This document shows, in pieces, positions 33,601-43,700 of a stretch of DNA of 64,000 nt; position 1 is the stretch's first letter; every line of letters begins with the position of its first letter. The notes beneath the pieces were generated by a model, which did no database searches, was not told the DNA's origin, and was given only the letters and a program-made list of their open reading frames with translations. This DNA is from Pseudomonas sp. HR96 (GTDB taxonomy: Bacteria > Pseudomonadota > Gammaproteobacteria > Pseudomonadales > Pseudomonadaceae). Location: contig NZ_CP139141.1 of assembly GCF_034059295.1 (NCBI RefSeq), positions 1,161,001 to 1,225,000 on the forward strand, in the 5' to 3' direction. The position numbers were made by a program, and so were the translations under genes.

Positions 33601-34516
33601 GGTGCAGAGGCTGCGCGACAACGCCCAGTGCGCCGAGCAGGAGTTCGACGCGCTGCTGGAAGAAGACAACCCGGGCCTGAGCGTCAAGCTGTCCTACGAC
33701 GTCAACGACAACATCGCCGCGCCCTACATCAAGAAGAACGTCCGCCCCCAGGTGGCCGTGCTGCGCGAGCAGGGCGTCAACGGCCAGGTCGAGATGGCCC
33801 AGGCCTTCGATCGCGCCGGCTTCAACGCCATCGACGTGCACATGAGCGATATCCTCGCCGGGCGTGTCGACCTCAACGAGTTCAAGGGCCTGGTGGCCTG
33901 CGGCGGCTTCTCCTACGGTGACGTACTGGGCGCCGGCGAAGGTTGGGCCAAGTCGGCGCTGTTCAACAGCCGCGCGCGGGATGCCTTCCAGGGCTTCTTC
34001 GAACGCAACGACAGCTTCACCCTGGGCGTGTGCAACGGTTGCCAGATGATGTCCAACCTGCACGAGCTGATTCCCGGCAGCGAATACTGGCCACACTTCG
34101 TGCGCAATCGCTCCGAGCAGTTCGAGGCGCGGGTGGCCATGGTCCAGGTGCAGGAGTCCAATTCGATCTTCCTGCAGGGCATGGCCGGTTCGCGCATGCC
34201 GATCGCCATTGCCCATGGTGAAGGGCATGCCGAGTTCGCCAGCGAAGATGCACTACTCGAAGCCGACGTATCCGGCTGCGTGGCCCTGCGCTTCGTCGAC
34301 AACCACGGCAAGGTCACCGAGCAGTATCCGGCCAACCCGAACGGCTCGCCGCGCGGGATCACCGGCCTGACCAGCCGCGACGGCCGCGTGACCATCATGA
34401 TGCCGCACCCCGAGCGCGTGTTCCGCGCGGTGCAGAACTCGTGGCGCCCGGACGACTGGAACGAAGATGCCGCCTGGATGCGCATGTTCCGCAACGCGCG
34501 AGTGTGGGTGAATTGA
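30620..34516 (+). CDS. purL: Phosphoribosylformylglycinamidine synthase
   Basis: PurL makes FGAM from FGAR, glutamine and ATP in purine synthesis. This is the long gammaproteobacterial form, 1298 residues. It has an N-terminal PurS-like domain, a linker with [15 protein letters not shown], the synthetase core with [11 protein letters not shown] and the structural ADP site, and a C-terminal glutaminase. The glutaminase nucleophile is in LGVCNGCQ and its His-Glu in AHGEGH. It is transcribed alone, away from mltF. Confidence 0.97.
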   Translation: MLILRGAPALSAFRHGKLLEQLSQKVPAVSGLYAEFAHFAEVTGELTSDEQHVLARLLKYGPSVPVQEPNGRLFLVMPRFGTISPWSSKASDIAHNCGLAKVQRLERGIAFYVAGQFDEAQAQAIADTLHDRMTQIVLTRLDDAAGLFSHAEPKPLTAVDVLGGGRAALATANVELGLALADDEIDYLVTSFQGLGRNPHDIELMMFAQANSEHCRHKIFNASWDIDGEEQEKSLFGMIKNTYQMHSENVLSAYKDNASVIVGSVAGRFFPNPDTRQYGAVQEPVHILMKVETHNHPTAIAPFPGASTGSGGEIRDEGATGRGAKPKAGLTGFTVSNLNIPGFLQPWEKPYGKPERIVTALDIMIDGPLGGAAFNNEFGRPALTGYFRTFEQSISTPHGEEVRGYHKPIMLAGGMGNIRAEHVQKGEITVGSKLIVLGGPAMLIGLGGGAASSMATGASSADLDFASVQRENPEMERRCQEVIDRCWQLGERNPISFIHDVGAGGLSNAFPELVNDGGRGGRFELRNVPNDEPGMAPLEIWSNESQERYVLAVDAADFERFQAICERERCPFAVVGEATAEPQLTVTDSHFGNSPVDMPLEVLLGKAPRMHRSAVREAELGDAFDPAALDLAESIERVLHHPAVASKSFLITIGDRTITGLVARDQMVGPWQVPVADVAVTATSFDVYTGEAMAMGERTPLALLDAPASARMAVGETLTNIVASSIGRISDIKLSANWMSAAGHPGEDARLYDAVKAVGMQLCPELGITIPVGKDSMSMKTRWSEEGVDKSVTSPLSLIITGFAPVLDVRKTLTPQLRLDKGETDLILIDLGRGQNRMGASILAQAHGQLASQAPDVDDAEDLKAFFAVIQGLNADGHLLAYHDRSDGGLLVTAVEMAFAGHCGLDLQLDALAHSREEVNALLFNEELGALIQVRQGATADVLTQFSAAGLGDCVSVIGRPVNNGEVAIRYNDEVIFTAQRRLMQRQWSETSYQVQRLRDNAQCAEQEFDALLEEDNPGLSVKLSYDVNDNIAAPYIKKNVRPQVAVLREQGVNGQVEMAQAFDRAGFNAIDVHMSDILAGRVDLNEFKGLVACGGFSYGDVLGAGEGWAKSALFNSRARDAFQGFFERNDSFTLGVCNGCQMMSNLHELIPGSEYWPHFVRNRSEQFEARVAMVQVQESNSIFLQGMAGSRMPIAIAHGEGHAEFASEDALLEADVSGCVALRFVDNHGKVTEQYPANPNGSPRGITGLTSRDGRVTIMMPHPERVFRAVQNSWRPDDWNEDAAWMRMFRNARVWVN

Positions 34517-34546
34517 AGTGTCGTTGAACTAAAGGGCGGCCGCGCT

Positions 34547-34861
34547 GTGCACAAGCTCGCCTTCTTCGTTCCGGACAGCCATGTCGAAGCTGTCAAAAGT
34601 GCCGTGTTCGCCGCCGGTGGCGGTCGCATCGGCGCCTATGACAGTTGCGCATGGCAGGCTCTCGGCCAGGGCCAGTTCCGCCCGCTGGCAGGCAGCGAGC
34701 CTTTTGTCGGGCAGACTGGCGTGGTCGAACGGCTCGCGGAGTGGAAGGTCGAGCTGGTCGTGGCCGACGACCTGATCGGCGCCGTGGTTCAGGCGCTCAA
34801 ATTGGCCCACCCCTATCAGACGCCGGCGTTCGAGGTCTGGCGCCTGGCGGATATCACCTGA
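34547..34861 (+). CDS. YqfO-like NIF3/CutA-fold small protein
   Basis: The 104-residue protein resembles the stand-alone insertion domain of YqfO/NIF3 proteins, which has a CutA/PII-like fold (HKLAFFVPDSHVEAVKSAVFAAGGGRIGAYDSCAW, and AHPYQTPAFEVWRL at the end). The start codon is GTG, preceded by AAAGGGCGG. It follows purL by 30 bp and may be cotranscribed. Its biochemical role is not known to me. Confidence 0.8.
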   Translation: MHKLAFFVPDSHVEAVKSAVFAAGGGRIGAYDSCAWQALGQGQFRPLAGSEPFVGQTGVVERLAEWKVELVVADDLIGAVVQALKLAHPYQTPAFEVWRLADIT

Positions 34862-34976
34862 GGCCTGCTCTGGGCCCCAGCCGGCAACTGCATAGCGAAC
34901 CCGCACCGCTACTGCTGCAACACCCAGTACGTTTTTGCTGATCGAGTCGAGCGTAGAAAGTGGCTCGGTGGGCGTA

Positions 34977-35537
34977 TCAGGGCCTGATTTCGATCATCGT
35001 GCCGTCGCGCACCAGCCCCCACACTTCGCGCATGTCGTCGTTCTTCATGGCGATGCAGCCGTCGGTCCAGTCCAGGGTGTTGAAGTACCATTCCGGGTAA
35101 TTGTCGTCCACCGGTGTGCCGTGAATCATGATCATGCCGCCGGCGTCGACGTTCTGCGCGCGCGCCTGGGCGGCGTCGTGCAGGTTGGGGTAGGAGACGT
35201 GGATGGCCAGGTTGAAGCGGTCGCTGGTCTTGCGCCAGTCCAGCCAGTAGAAGCCTTCAGGGGTGCGGCGGTCGCCTTCGCGCTCCTTGGGGCCGCGCGG
35301 CGCCTTGCCCAGGGACACGTGGTAGGTCTTCAACGCTTCGCCGCGGCTCATCAGTTGCAGCTTGTGGGCCGACTTGAGCACCAGCACCTTGTCGATGGCG
35401 CCCGGCGCGCCGACCGGAGCAGCGATCACCACGTCCTGCTTGAGCTGGTCGACCGGCTTGGTGACGAGGGTCTGGGTAAAGGCGGCTGAACACAGCGACG
35501 CGCAGGTCATGCAGAAAACGGCTAGCAACCAACGCAT
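34977..35537 (-). CDS. L,D-transpeptidase family protein (YkuD domain)
   Basis: A signal peptide (MRWLLAVFCMTCASLCSAA) precedes a YkuD domain. The catalytic HG...C motif is visible: MIMIHGTPVD followed by WTDGCIAMKNDDM with the active-site cysteine. The length is 186 residues using the ATG at 35537. Such enzymes form 3-3 cross-links or attach lipoproteins to peptidoglycan; which of these applies cannot be told. The frame runs further upstream, but that part overlaps the Nudix gene region and lacks a ribosome site. Confidence 0.87.
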   Translation of the reverse strand: MRWLLAVFCMTCASLCSAAFTQTLVTKPVDQLKQDVVIAAPVGAPGAIDKVLVLKSAHKLQLMSRGEALKTYHVSLGKAPRGPKEREGDRRTPEGFYWLDWRKTSDRFNLAIHVSYPNLHDAAQARAQNVDAGGMIMIHGTPVDDNYPEWYFNTLDWTDGCIAMKNDDMREVWGLVRDGTMIEIRP

Positions 35538-35572
35538 GGGGCTGACTCTTGGAAAAGGCCTGAGTGGAGCAT

Positions 35573-36115
35573 TCAACTGCGGCGCAGGGGCGGCAGGTAC
35601 TCGTTGCGCACCGGAAAGTGCTGCTGCACCCGGTCGGCGAAAAAGTATTTTAAGGTATGCCCGACCGTGGGAAAAGCCAGCTCCGACCACGGGATCGCGC
35701 TTTCATCGAACAACTGCACCTCAAGGCTCTCAGGGCCGACGGCGAAGTCGAGGTCGGCCAGTTCGGCGCGGAAGAACACGTGCACCTGGCTGATGTGCGG
35801 CAGGTCGAACAGCGTATAGAGCTCAAGGTTGCTGACCCGCGCGCAGGCTTCCTCGTCGGTTTCCCGGCAGGCCGCCTGCTGCAGGGTCTCGCCGTTCTCC
35901 ATGAAACCGGCGGGCAGTGTCCAGTAGCCCAGCCGCGGCTCGATGGCCCGGCGGCATAGCAGCACCTTGCCCTGCCACACCGGCAGGCAGCCGGCGACGA
36001 TGTTGGGATTCTGGTAATGAATAGTGTCGCAATGCCCGCACACGTAGCGCAGGCGGTTATCCCCTTCGGGGATGCGCTGATCGACCGGCTTGCCGCACTG
36101 ACTGCAGAATTTCAT
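35573..36115 (-). CDS. Nudix hydrolase with N-terminal zinc ribbon
   Basis: The 180-residue protein starts MKFCSQCGKPV at 36115. It has an N-terminal four-cysteine ribbon (CSQCGK and CGHC, about residues 4-33). The Nudix box is GFMENGETLQQAACRETDEE, with Ala in place of the last Gly. The family hydrolyses nucleoside diphosphate-linked compounds; the specific substrate is not known. It lies upstream of the L,D-transpeptidase gene by 35 bp on the same strand. Confidence 0.88.
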   Translation of the reverse strand: MKFCSQCGKPVDQRIPEGDNRLRYVCGHCDTIHYQNPNIVAGCLPVWQGKVLLCRRAIEPRLGYWTLPAGFMENGETLQQAACRETDEEACARVSNLELYTLFDLPHISQVHVFFRAELADLDFAVGPESLEVQLFDESAIPWSELAFPTVGHTLKYFFADRVQQHFPVRNEYLPPLRRS

Positions 36116-36252
36116 GCTGGGTTTCCTGATGGCTGGGCCTATCTTGGCGCCTTCCGGGCATGGGCCGCAAGCCGGCGCGCCAATTGACAAGGGGCTTGGG
36201 CAGCTCAGCGATTTTGGTGCATGATGCGGGTAGCCCTTACTAGAGAGAAGCC

Positions 36253-36858
36253 ATGCTGGACGAGCTGCTTCGCCGTGTCAGCGAATATGTCCCACGGGAG
36301 CTTGCGACCGAGACCGACCGACGTTTCCCCGAGGCGGCCGTACTGCTGCCGATCACCCGCAGCGACGAGCCGGAGCTGGTGTTGACCCTGCGCGCCTCCG
36401 GGTTGTCCACCCACGGTGGCGAGGTGGCTTTTCCCGGTGGCCGGCGCGACCCCGAAGACCCCGACCTGATGTTCACCGCGCTGCGCGAAGCCGAAGAAGA
36501 GATCGGCCTGCCGCCGGGGCTGGTGGAAGTGGTGGGGCCGCTCAGCCCGCTGGTGTCCAAGCATGGCATCAAGGTCACGCCGTTTGTCGGCATCATCCCC
36601 GATTTTGTGCAATACCGCCCGAATGACGCAGAGATCGCCGCAGTCTTCAGCGTGCCGCTTGAATTCTTCCGCCAGGACCCGCGCGAGCACACCCATCGCA
36701 TCGATTACCAGGGCCAGAGCTGGTACGTGCCGAGCTATCGCTACAACGGCTACAAGATCTGGGGGCTGTCGGCGATCATGATCGTCGAGCTGATCAACCT
36801 GCTCTACGACGCCGACATCAGCCTGCACCGCCCACCACGCCAGTTCACCACGCTCTAG
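36253..36858 (+). CDS. CoA pyrophosphatase-type Nudix hydrolase (NudL-like)
   Basis: The 201-residue protein has the CoA-Nudix signature ahead of the box ([21 protein letters not shown]) and the Nudix box core [10 protein letters not shown]. This group splits CoA and related compounds to phosphopantetheine and 3',5'-ADP. AGAGAGAAGCC precedes the ATG. It diverges from the zinc-ribbon Nudix gene and is followed by the carbonic-anhydrase-like gene after 38 bp. Confidence 0.87.
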   Translation: MLDELLRRVSEYVPRELATETDRRFPEAAVLLPITRSDEPELVLTLRASGLSTHGGEVAFPGGRRDPEDPDLMFTALREAEEEIGLPPGLVEVVGPLSPLVSKHGIKVTPFVGIIPDFVQYRPNDAEIAAVFSVPLEFFRQDPREHTHRIDYQGQSWYVPSYRYNGYKIWGLSAIMIVELINLLYDADISLHRPPRQFTTL

Positions 36859-36896
36859 CCCTGCACAATAATGACAAAGCCTGTGAGGAACAGACC

Positions 36897-37421
36897 ATGA
36901 AGTACCGCCTGGGCGATGCCCGCGTCCAAACCCACCCGTCCAGCTGGGTGGCCCCCACCGCCACCCTGATCGGCCGGGTGCGTCTGCAGGCCAATGCCAG
37001 TGTGTGGTTCGGCGCGGTGCTGCGCGGCGACAACGAGCTGATCGACATCGGCGAGAACAGCAACGTCCAGGACGGCACGGTAATGCACACCGACATGGGC
37101 TCGCCGCTGACCATCGGCCGGAACGTCACCATCGGTCACAACGCCATGCTGCACGGCTGCAGTGTCGGCGACGGCAGCCTGATCGGCATCAATGCGGTGA
37201 TCCTCAACGGCGCCACCATCGGCAGGAACTGCATCATCGGCGCCAACGCGCTGATTGCCGAGGGCAAGCACATCCCCGATGGCTCACTGGTGGTGGGCTC
37301 GCCTGGCAAGGTGGTACGCGAGCTGAGCGAGGCGCAGAAACAGATGGTCGAGGTCGGCGCTGCGCACTATGTGCACAACGCCCAACGCTATGCCCGCGAA
37401 CTGGCGGTGCAGGATGACTGA
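36897..37421 (+). CDS. Gamma-carbonic anhydrase-like hexapeptide protein
   Basis: The 174-residue protein is a left-handed beta-helix of hexapeptide repeats ([31 protein letters not shown]). It contains the histidines expected for a metal site ([16 protein letters not shown]). It is of the YrdA/PaaY family. Carbonic anhydrase activity is likely but not certain, since many members are weak or inactive. The 3' end overlaps the DUF1289 gene by 8 bp. Confidence 0.88.
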   Translation: MKYRLGDARVQTHPSSWVAPTATLIGRVRLQANASVWFGAVLRGDNELIDIGENSNVQDGTVMHTDMGSPLTIGRNVTIGHNAMLHGCSVGDGSLIGINAVILNGATIGRNCIIGANALIAEGKHIPDGSLVVGSPGKVVRELSEAQKQMVEVGAAHYVHNAQRYARELAVQDD

Positions 37422-37647
37422 GGTGATCGCTCCTCGCGAACGTCCGGTGCGCTCGCCTTGCGTCAGCGTCTGCGCGATGGACGAACAGGACATCTGCACC
37501 GGCTGCCAGCGCAGCGCCAGCGAAATCACCCGCTGGGGGCGCATGGACAACGACGAGCGGCGTGCCGTGCTCAAGCTGTGCCACGAGCGGGCCGTGGCGC
37601 AGGGGTTGGTCATGCCAGGGCCTGACGCCCTGCCGCAAGCCCTGTAG
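37414..37647 (+). CDS. DUF1289 family cysteine-rich small protein
   Basis: The 77-residue protein has the DUF1289 cysteine pattern [21 protein letters not shown] and the conserved EITRWG that follows. The ATG at 37414 lies inside the end of the carbonic-anhydrase-like gene, so translation is coupled. The four cysteines may bind iron or zinc. Function is not known to me. Confidence 0.85.
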   Translation: MTEVIAPRERPVRSPCVSVCAMDEQDICTGCQRSASEITRWGRMDNDERRAVLKLCHERAVAQGLVMPGPDALPQAL

Positions 37648-37742
37648 AACCGAGCTTGCTCGGGAAGGCAGCAATGCGTCAATCGGCTCTGCATTCATGT
37701 AAAATACGCGCCCTTGATCAAAGCCTTTCCCGAGGACCTGAA

Positions 37743-38924
37743 ATGACCCGTATCGGAACCCCTCTGTCGCCGACCGCGACGCGCGTGATGCTGTGTGGCT
37801 GCGGCGAGCTGGGCAAGGAAGTCGTCATCGAGCTGCAGCGCCTGGGCGTCGAAGTGATTGCCGTCGACCGCTATGCCGACGCCCCGGCGATGCAAGTGGC
37901 GCATCGCAGTCACGTGATCAACATGCTCGACGGTGCTGCGCTGCGCGCCGTGATCGAAGCTGAAAAGCCGCACTACATCGTGCCTGAAATCGAAGCCATT
38001 GCCACCGCCACGCTGGTCGAGCTCGAAGCCGAAGGCTTCACCGTAATCCCCACCGCGCGCGCGACCCAACTGACCATGAACCGCGAGGGTATCCGCCGCC
38101 TGGCCGCCGAAGAGCTCGACCTGCCGACCTCGCCGTATCATTTCGCCGACACCTTCGAAGACTACGCCCGCGCTGTCGAAGACCTTGGCTTCCCCTGCGT
38201 GGTCAAGCCGGTAATGAGTTCCTCGGGCAAGGGCCAGAGCCTGCTCAAGAGCAGCGACGACGTGCGCAAGGCCTGGGATTACGCCCAGGAAGGCGGCCGT
38301 GCCGGCAAGGGCCGGGTGATCATCGAAGGCTTCATCGACTTCGACTACGAAATTACCCTGCTGACCGTGCGCCATGTCGGCGGCACTACCTTCTGCGCGC
38401 CAGTCGGCCATCGTCAGGAGAAGGGCGACTATCAGGAATCCTGGCAGCCGCAGGCCATGAGCCCGGTCGCGCTGGCTGAGTCCGAGCGGGTCGCCAGGGC
38501 GGTCACCGAGGCCCTCGGCGGGCGCGGCCTGTTTGGCGTTGAGCTGTTCATCAAGGGCGATCAAGTGTGGTTCAGCGAAGTCTCGCCGCGCCCCCACGAT
38601 ACCGGGCTGGTCACGCTGATCTCTCAGGACCTCTCGCAGTTCGCCCTGCACGCGCGGGCGATCCTTGGCCTGCCGATCCCGTTGATTCGCCAGTTCGGCC
38701 CATCGGCCTCGGCCGTCATCCTCGTGGAAGGGCAATCACAGCAGACCGCCTTTGCCAATCTGGATGTGGCCCTGAGCGAACCGGACACTGCACTGCGCCT
38801 GTTCGGCAAGCCGCAAGTCAACGGCCAGCGGCGCATGGGTGTGGCCCTGGCGCGCGACGAGTCGATCGACGCGGCGCGCAGCAAGGCCACCCGTGCGGCG
38901 CAAGCGGTGAAGGTGGAGTTGTAA
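37743..38924 (+). CDS. purT: Formate-dependent phosphoribosylglycinamide formyltransferase
   Basis: PurT uses formate and ATP to formylate GAR, a folate-independent alternative to PurN. The 393-residue ATP-grasp enzyme starts [23 protein letters not shown]. It has [12 protein letters not shown], the ATP-grasp core and [10 protein letters not shown]. The ATG at 37743 has GAGGACC upstream. TAAAAT at 37700-37705 is a possible -10 box without a good -35. A very strong hairpin follows the stop. Confidence 0.95.
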   Translation: MTRIGTPLSPTATRVMLCGCGELGKEVVIELQRLGVEVIAVDRYADAPAMQVAHRSHVINMLDGAALRAVIEAEKPHYIVPEIEAIATATLVELEAEGFTVIPTARATQLTMNREGIRRLAAEELDLPTSPYHFADTFEDYARAVEDLGFPCVVKPVMSSSGKGQSLLKSSDDVRKAWDYAQEGGRAGKGRVIIEGFIDFDYEITLLTVRHVGGTTFCAPVGHRQEKGDYQESWQPQAMSPVALAESERVARAVTEALGGRGLFGVELFIKGDQVWFSEVSPRPHDTGLVTLISQDLSQFALHARAILGLPIPLIRQFGPSASAVILVEGQSQQTAFANLDVALSEPDTALRLFGKPQVNGQRRMGVALARDESIDAARSKATRAAQAVKVEL

Positions 38925-38940
38925 AAGCTTGAGCCAAGGT

Positions 38941-38997
38941 CAACCGGCCAGGCGGCCTCTGGGCAGCGTTGCCCCCGAGAGGCCGCCTGGCCGGTTG
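38941..38997. terminator. Strong bidirectional hairpin between purT and allophanate hydrolase gene
   Basis: Arms 38941-38960 and 38978-38997 are perfectly complementary over 20 bp (CAACCGGCCAGG at the left edge). The 17-base loop contains a small inner hairpin (GGGCA/TGCCC). It starts 17 bp after the purT stop and ends 4 bp before the convergent atzF stop. It has no long U-tract but probably ends or protects both messages. Confidence 0.7.
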
Positions 38998-39001
38998 CGT
39001 T

Positions 39002-40756
39002 TCAACGCTGGGCCAACCACCCGCGCCATCCGCCAAAGCCGCTGATATCCTCGCTACCCGCAAGCCCATAGGCCTCGCAGATAAAGCCGCTCTCCCAGCG
39101 TCCGTCAGCCAGTTGCACCTTGCCCAGGCCCAAAGGCGCCGGGATGCCGGTCAAGAATGAGCCCAGCTCGCTGCTGGGCAATTCCCAGACTTCCACTTCG
39201 ATGGCCACGCCGTCTTCGGCCACCCGCAGCATGCCCGGGCGCAGCGGCGGCCCGCCGGCCAGCGCGTACAGTCGGTAGTCTGGCGAGCTTACGGTCTTCT
39301 CCAGCAACCGCGCGCCACGTTGGCGCAGCTGCCCGTTCAACGCCAGGCCCTCCAGATGCGCGCCGCACACCACCAGCCGCGCGCGGTCGTTGCGCGCGCG
39401 GCCGGTCGGGGCGGGTGCACCCTGGTAGGCGGCGGCCAGGCTGAGCAGGTACTGGTCGGTGAAGGCCCGGCCCAGCAGGGTCACGCCCCACGGCAGGCCG
39501 TTGGCCATGAAGGCGCTGGGGACGGCCACGGCGGCGTAGTCCAGCAGGTTCACGAAGTTGGTGTAGTAGCCCAGTTCAGAGTTGCGCAGCACCGGTTCGG
39601 CGGCCAGCTCGGCGAGGGTGACCGGGCGGCCGATGGTGGGCGTCAGCACGCAGTCCAGCTCGTTCATCAGGGCGTCACACTGGGCCTTGAGCTGCTGCAA
39701 GCGGTATTGCGCGCGGAAGGTCTGCACGCCATCGACGCTCGGCGCCTTGGCCAGCACCGCTCGAATCACCGGCAGGATCGCCCCGGGATCGCGCTCCATC
39801 AGCTCGCCGACCACGCTGTAGCGTTCAGCCACCCACGGCCCTTCATAGAGCAGCCGGGCAGCCTCGAGAAACGGCGACAGGTCGAGTTCGACCGGTGTGC
39901 CACCCAGTTGCTGCAAGCGTTGCACGGCGTCGGCGAACAGCTGAGCGCCCTCGCTGCAGCCAAAGAATTGCAGGTCCTCGTTGCGCGGCACACCGAAGCG
40001 GAAGGTCTGCACCACACCGAACGCCGAGCCGTCGTTCCAGGCCGGGTTGTGCCGGCTGTATTCATCCAGCGGGTCGAAGCGCGCGGTCAGCGCCAACAGG
40101 CGGCTGGCCTCGGCGGCGGAGTGGGTGAAGGTGGTGACGCAGTCCAGCGTGCGGCAGGCCGGCAGCACCCCGGCGGTGGACAGCAGGCCCTTGCTGGCTT
40201 TGAGCCCGACCAGGTTGTTCAGCGCCGCCGGCACTCGGCCGGAACCTGCGGTGTCGGTACCCAGGGCAAAGCTGGCCACACCCAGCGCCACCGCCAGCGG
40301 CGAACCGGCGCTGGAGCCACCGGACGGGTAGTCGGGCAACACGCTGTTGCGGCAGGCGCCGAAGGGCGAGCGGGTGCCGTTGAGGCCGGTGGCGAACTGA
40401 TCCAGGTTGGTCTTGCCCAGCGGCACCGCACCCAGCGCGATCAGCTGGGCGACCAGCGTCGCCGAGCGCTCGGGTGTGTAGGCAAACGCCGGGCACGCCG
40501 CCGTGGTGGGAATGCCGGCCAGGTCGATGTTGTCCTTGATCGCGAACGGCAGGCCAAACAGCGGCAGGCTGTCCACCGACTGCCCATCGAGCGCGGCCAG
40601 ATAGGGCTCCAGTTGCGCTTCGCTGAGCAGGTGAATGAACAGCCGGTATTCATCGTTGAGGGCGGCGGCCTTGGCGCGCAGTTCGGTCAGGAGCTGGCGC
40701 GGGGTGGTGGTGCCCTCGCGATAGGCGCGTTGCAGGCTGTCGAAATCAAGCTTCAT
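39002..40756 (-). CDS. atzF: Allophanate hydrolase
   Basis: AtzF splits allophanate into two ammonia and two CO2. The N-terminal amidase-signature domain has the Lys in FAIKDNIDLAG, and GGSSAGSPLAVALG and GTDTAGSGRVPA that hold the Ser-cisSer-Lys triad. The C-terminal domain (about 440-584), typical of AtzF, follows. Length is 584 residues. It overlaps the carboxylase gene by 11 bp. In this operon allophanate would come from carboxyguanidine after deimination by the DUF1989 pair, or from urea directly. Confidence 0.93.
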   Translation of the reverse strand: MKLDFDSLQRAYREGTTTPRQLLTELRAKAAALNDEYRLFIHLLSEAQLEPYLAALDGQSVDSLPLFGLPFAIKDNIDLAGIPTTAACPAFAYTPERSATLVAQLIALGAVPLGKTNLDQFATGLNGTRSPFGACRNSVLPDYPSGGSSAGSPLAVALGVASFALGTDTAGSGRVPAALNNLVGLKASKGLLSTAGVLPACRTLDCVTTFTHSAAEASRLLALTARFDPLDEYSRHNPAWNDGSAFGVVQTFRFGVPRNEDLQFFGCSEGAQLFADAVQRLQQLGGTPVELDLSPFLEAARLLYEGPWVAERYSVVGELMERDPGAILPVIRAVLAKAPSVDGVQTFRAQYRLQQLKAQCDALMNELDCVLTPTIGRPVTLAELAAEPVLRNSELGYYTNFVNLLDYAAVAVPSAFMANGLPWGVTLLGRAFTDQYLLSLAAAYQGAPAPTGRARNDRARLVVCGAHLEGLALNGQLRQRGARLLEKTVSSPDYRLYALAGGPPLRPGMLRVAEDGVAIEVEVWELPSSELGSFLTGIPAPLGLGKVQLADGRWESGFICEAYGLAGSEDISGFGGWRGWLAQR

Positions 40757-43700
40757 GGCTTGGCTCCTGAGTAGGTTGGATGTCCAGAATCACTACGCGC
40801 TGCCCGGCATGCACCGCGCTGCCGGGCTGTACGCCGATTTCACGAACGCGCCCGGAAAGCGTGGCCAGTACCGGTATCTCCATCTTCATCGACTCCAGGA
40901 TCAGCAGCGGCGTGCCGGCCTCGACTTCGTCGCCTACCTGCACCTGAACCTGCCACAGGTTGCCGGCCACCGGGCTGTCGACACCCTGCTGGCCGGGCGG
41001 CAGGGGCGCCTGCTCGGCGGGCTGCACCTGGCCTTCGTCGCTCTCGAAATGCGCCTGGCCGCTGGCCAGCCAGCGCTCGCGCTCGGCATTGAATGCCTGC
41101 TGCTGGTGCTGGCGAAATGCCGCGATACTGTCCGCCTCGGCGGCCAGGAAGCCTTGATAGTCGGCCAGGCGCAGCTGGCTGTGCTCAATGCCGATAGCGA
41201 AGCGCCCCAGCGGGAAATCGCGGCGGATGCGCAGCAGCTCCTCGGCGCTGACCGGGTAGAAGCGGATCTGGTCGAAGAAGCGCAGCAGCCAGGGTTTGCC
41301 GTCGAAGGCGGCGACCTGACGATAGCGATTCCACATCTGCAGGGTGCGGCCGACGAACTGGTAGCCGCCGGGCCCCTCCATGCCGTACACGCACAAGTAG
41401 GCGCCGCCGATGCCCACCGAGTTCTCGGCGGTCCAGGTGCGCGCCGGGTTGTACTTGGTGGTCACCAGGCGGTGGCGCGGGTCCAGCGGCGTCGCTACCG
41501 GGGCGCCGAGGTAGACGTCGCCCAGGCCCATGACCAGGTAGCTGGCATCAAACACGGTGCGCTGCACCTGATCGAGGTCGGGCAGGTCATTGATGCGGCG
41601 GATGAACTCCAGGTTGCTCGGGCACCAGGGGGCGTCCTTGCGCACTGTGGTCATGTACTTGTCGACCGCCAGCTGGCACGCCGGGTCGTCCCATGACAGC
41701 GGCAGGTGCACGATGCGCGACGGCACCTGAAGGTCATCGGTGGCGCACACCGCGTCCCAGACGCCGGCAATGATTGCCAGCAGCTCGGCCAGCGGTAGTT
41801 GCGCCGGGGCGTAGTGCACCTGCAGCGAGCGGATGCCCGGGGTCAGGTCGATCACCCCGGCCAGCGCCTGGGCCTCCAGCGCTTGCATCAGGGCGTGGGC
41901 GCGAAAGCGCAGGACCAGGTCCAGCTCGGCGGCGCCGATTTCCAGCAACAGGTGAGTGTCGCCGGCCAGGCGGGCGACCAGGCGCTTGTCGTCGCAGCCC
42001 AGGGTGAGGACGATCGGCGAGTGCAGCGACGTGCAGGGCATGCCCTGCAGGTCGACCGCAACGAACTGCACGCGGTCGCCGGCCTTGAGCTGGCCCAGCT
42101 GCCAGAGATCGTCGGCGATCACGCTCACCGGGCAGACGAAACCTCCCAGGCTCGGGCCATCCGGGCCGAGGATCACCGGCATGTCGCCGGTAAAGTCCAC
42201 CGCGCCGATGGCGTAGGGGTTGTCGTGGATGTTGGAAGGGTGCAGGCCGGCCTCGCCGCCGTCGCTGCGGGCCCATTGCGGCTTGGGTCCGATCAGGCGC
42301 ACGCCGGTGCGGCTGGAGTTGAAGTGCACCTCCCATTGGGCGGCGAAGAAAGTCTGGATGTACTCGTCGGTAAAGTATTCAGGGGCGCCGTGCGGGCCGT
42401 AGATGACGCGGATCTGCCGCAGCGCCGGCAGCTGCAGCGGATCGCCGCAGGCGCCGGCACTGCGGTCGGCGAGGGCCTCGAGCTGCAGCACGTCGCCGGC
42501 CCGTAGCGCTCGCCCGGCGTGGCCGCCGAACTGGCCGAGAGTGAAGGTGCTCTTGCTGCCCAGATAGTCCGGCACCTGGACCCCGCCCCGCAGGCACAGG
42601 TAGCTGCGCACGCCGCTGCCTTTGATGCTGCCCAGGGCCAGGGTCGCCCCTGCGGGTACCCGCAGGCTCCGGTCCATGGGCTGCGGCACGCCATCGAGAA
42701 GAATCGGCAGCGCCGCACCGGTCACCGCGATCACCGCTTCGCAGTTGAAGCGCAAGGTCGGCCCGCTCAAGGTGATCTCCAGCGCCGCACAGCCCTCGGG
42801 GTTGCCCAGCAGGCGGTTGCCGGCGCGCAGCGAGCGGCTGTCCATCGGCCCGGAGGGTGGTACGCCGACGGCCCAGTAGCCACGGCGCCCGGGGTAATCC
42901 TGGACGCTGGTCTGGGTGCCGGCGGCGAGCACTTCGAAGGTGTTGGCGCGGTACACCAGCTGCTCCAGGCAGCGGGTCCAGGGTTGGCCGCTGGCGAACG
43001 GGGCGTCCAGCAGAATCTGTTGCAGGTAGCCACGGTTGGTCTGCACGCCGTACAACTGGCTGTCGGCCAGCGCCTGCTGCAAGGCCAGGCGCGCCTGCTC
43101 GCGGTCTGCGGCCCAGCTCAGGACCTTGGCCAGCATGGGGTCGAAGTAAGCCGAGATTTCGCAGCCGGCCTCGACCCAGGTGTCGATGCGCAGCCGTTTA
43201 CCGTCGGCGGCTGGCCATTGCACCTGGGTCAGCAGGCCGGGGCTGGGCTGGAAGTCCTTGCCGGGGTCTTCGGCGTACAGCCGCGCCTGGATGGCGTGGC
43301 CGCTCGGTTGCAGGCCCTGGCGCAAGGTGTCCAGGGGCGGCAACTCGCCGGCCGCCAACTGCACCATCCACTGCACCAGGTCGACGCCCCAGACCTGCTC
43401 GGTGACGCCGTGCTCCACCTGCAAGCGGGTGTTCACCTCAAGAAAGTAGAAACGCTGTTCGTCGCTGTCGAAGACGAACTCGACGGTGCCGGCGCTGCGA
43501 TAGTCCACCGCCTTGGCCAGCCCGATGGCTGCTTCGCACAGTGCCTGGCTCATGCCGGGCGGTAGGTTGGGTGCGGGGGTTTCTTCGAGCACCTTCTGGT
43601 TGCGCCGCTGCACCGAGCAGTCGCGCACCCCCAAGGCAATGACCTGGCCTGCGCCGTCGCCGAACACCTGCACTTCAAGATGACGCGCGCGCTCGATGTA

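Noticed and set aside
30671..34228. A 1185-codon open frame antisense to purL.
   Set aside because: Mirror frame of purL; composition is that of reverse-complemented high-GC3 codons.
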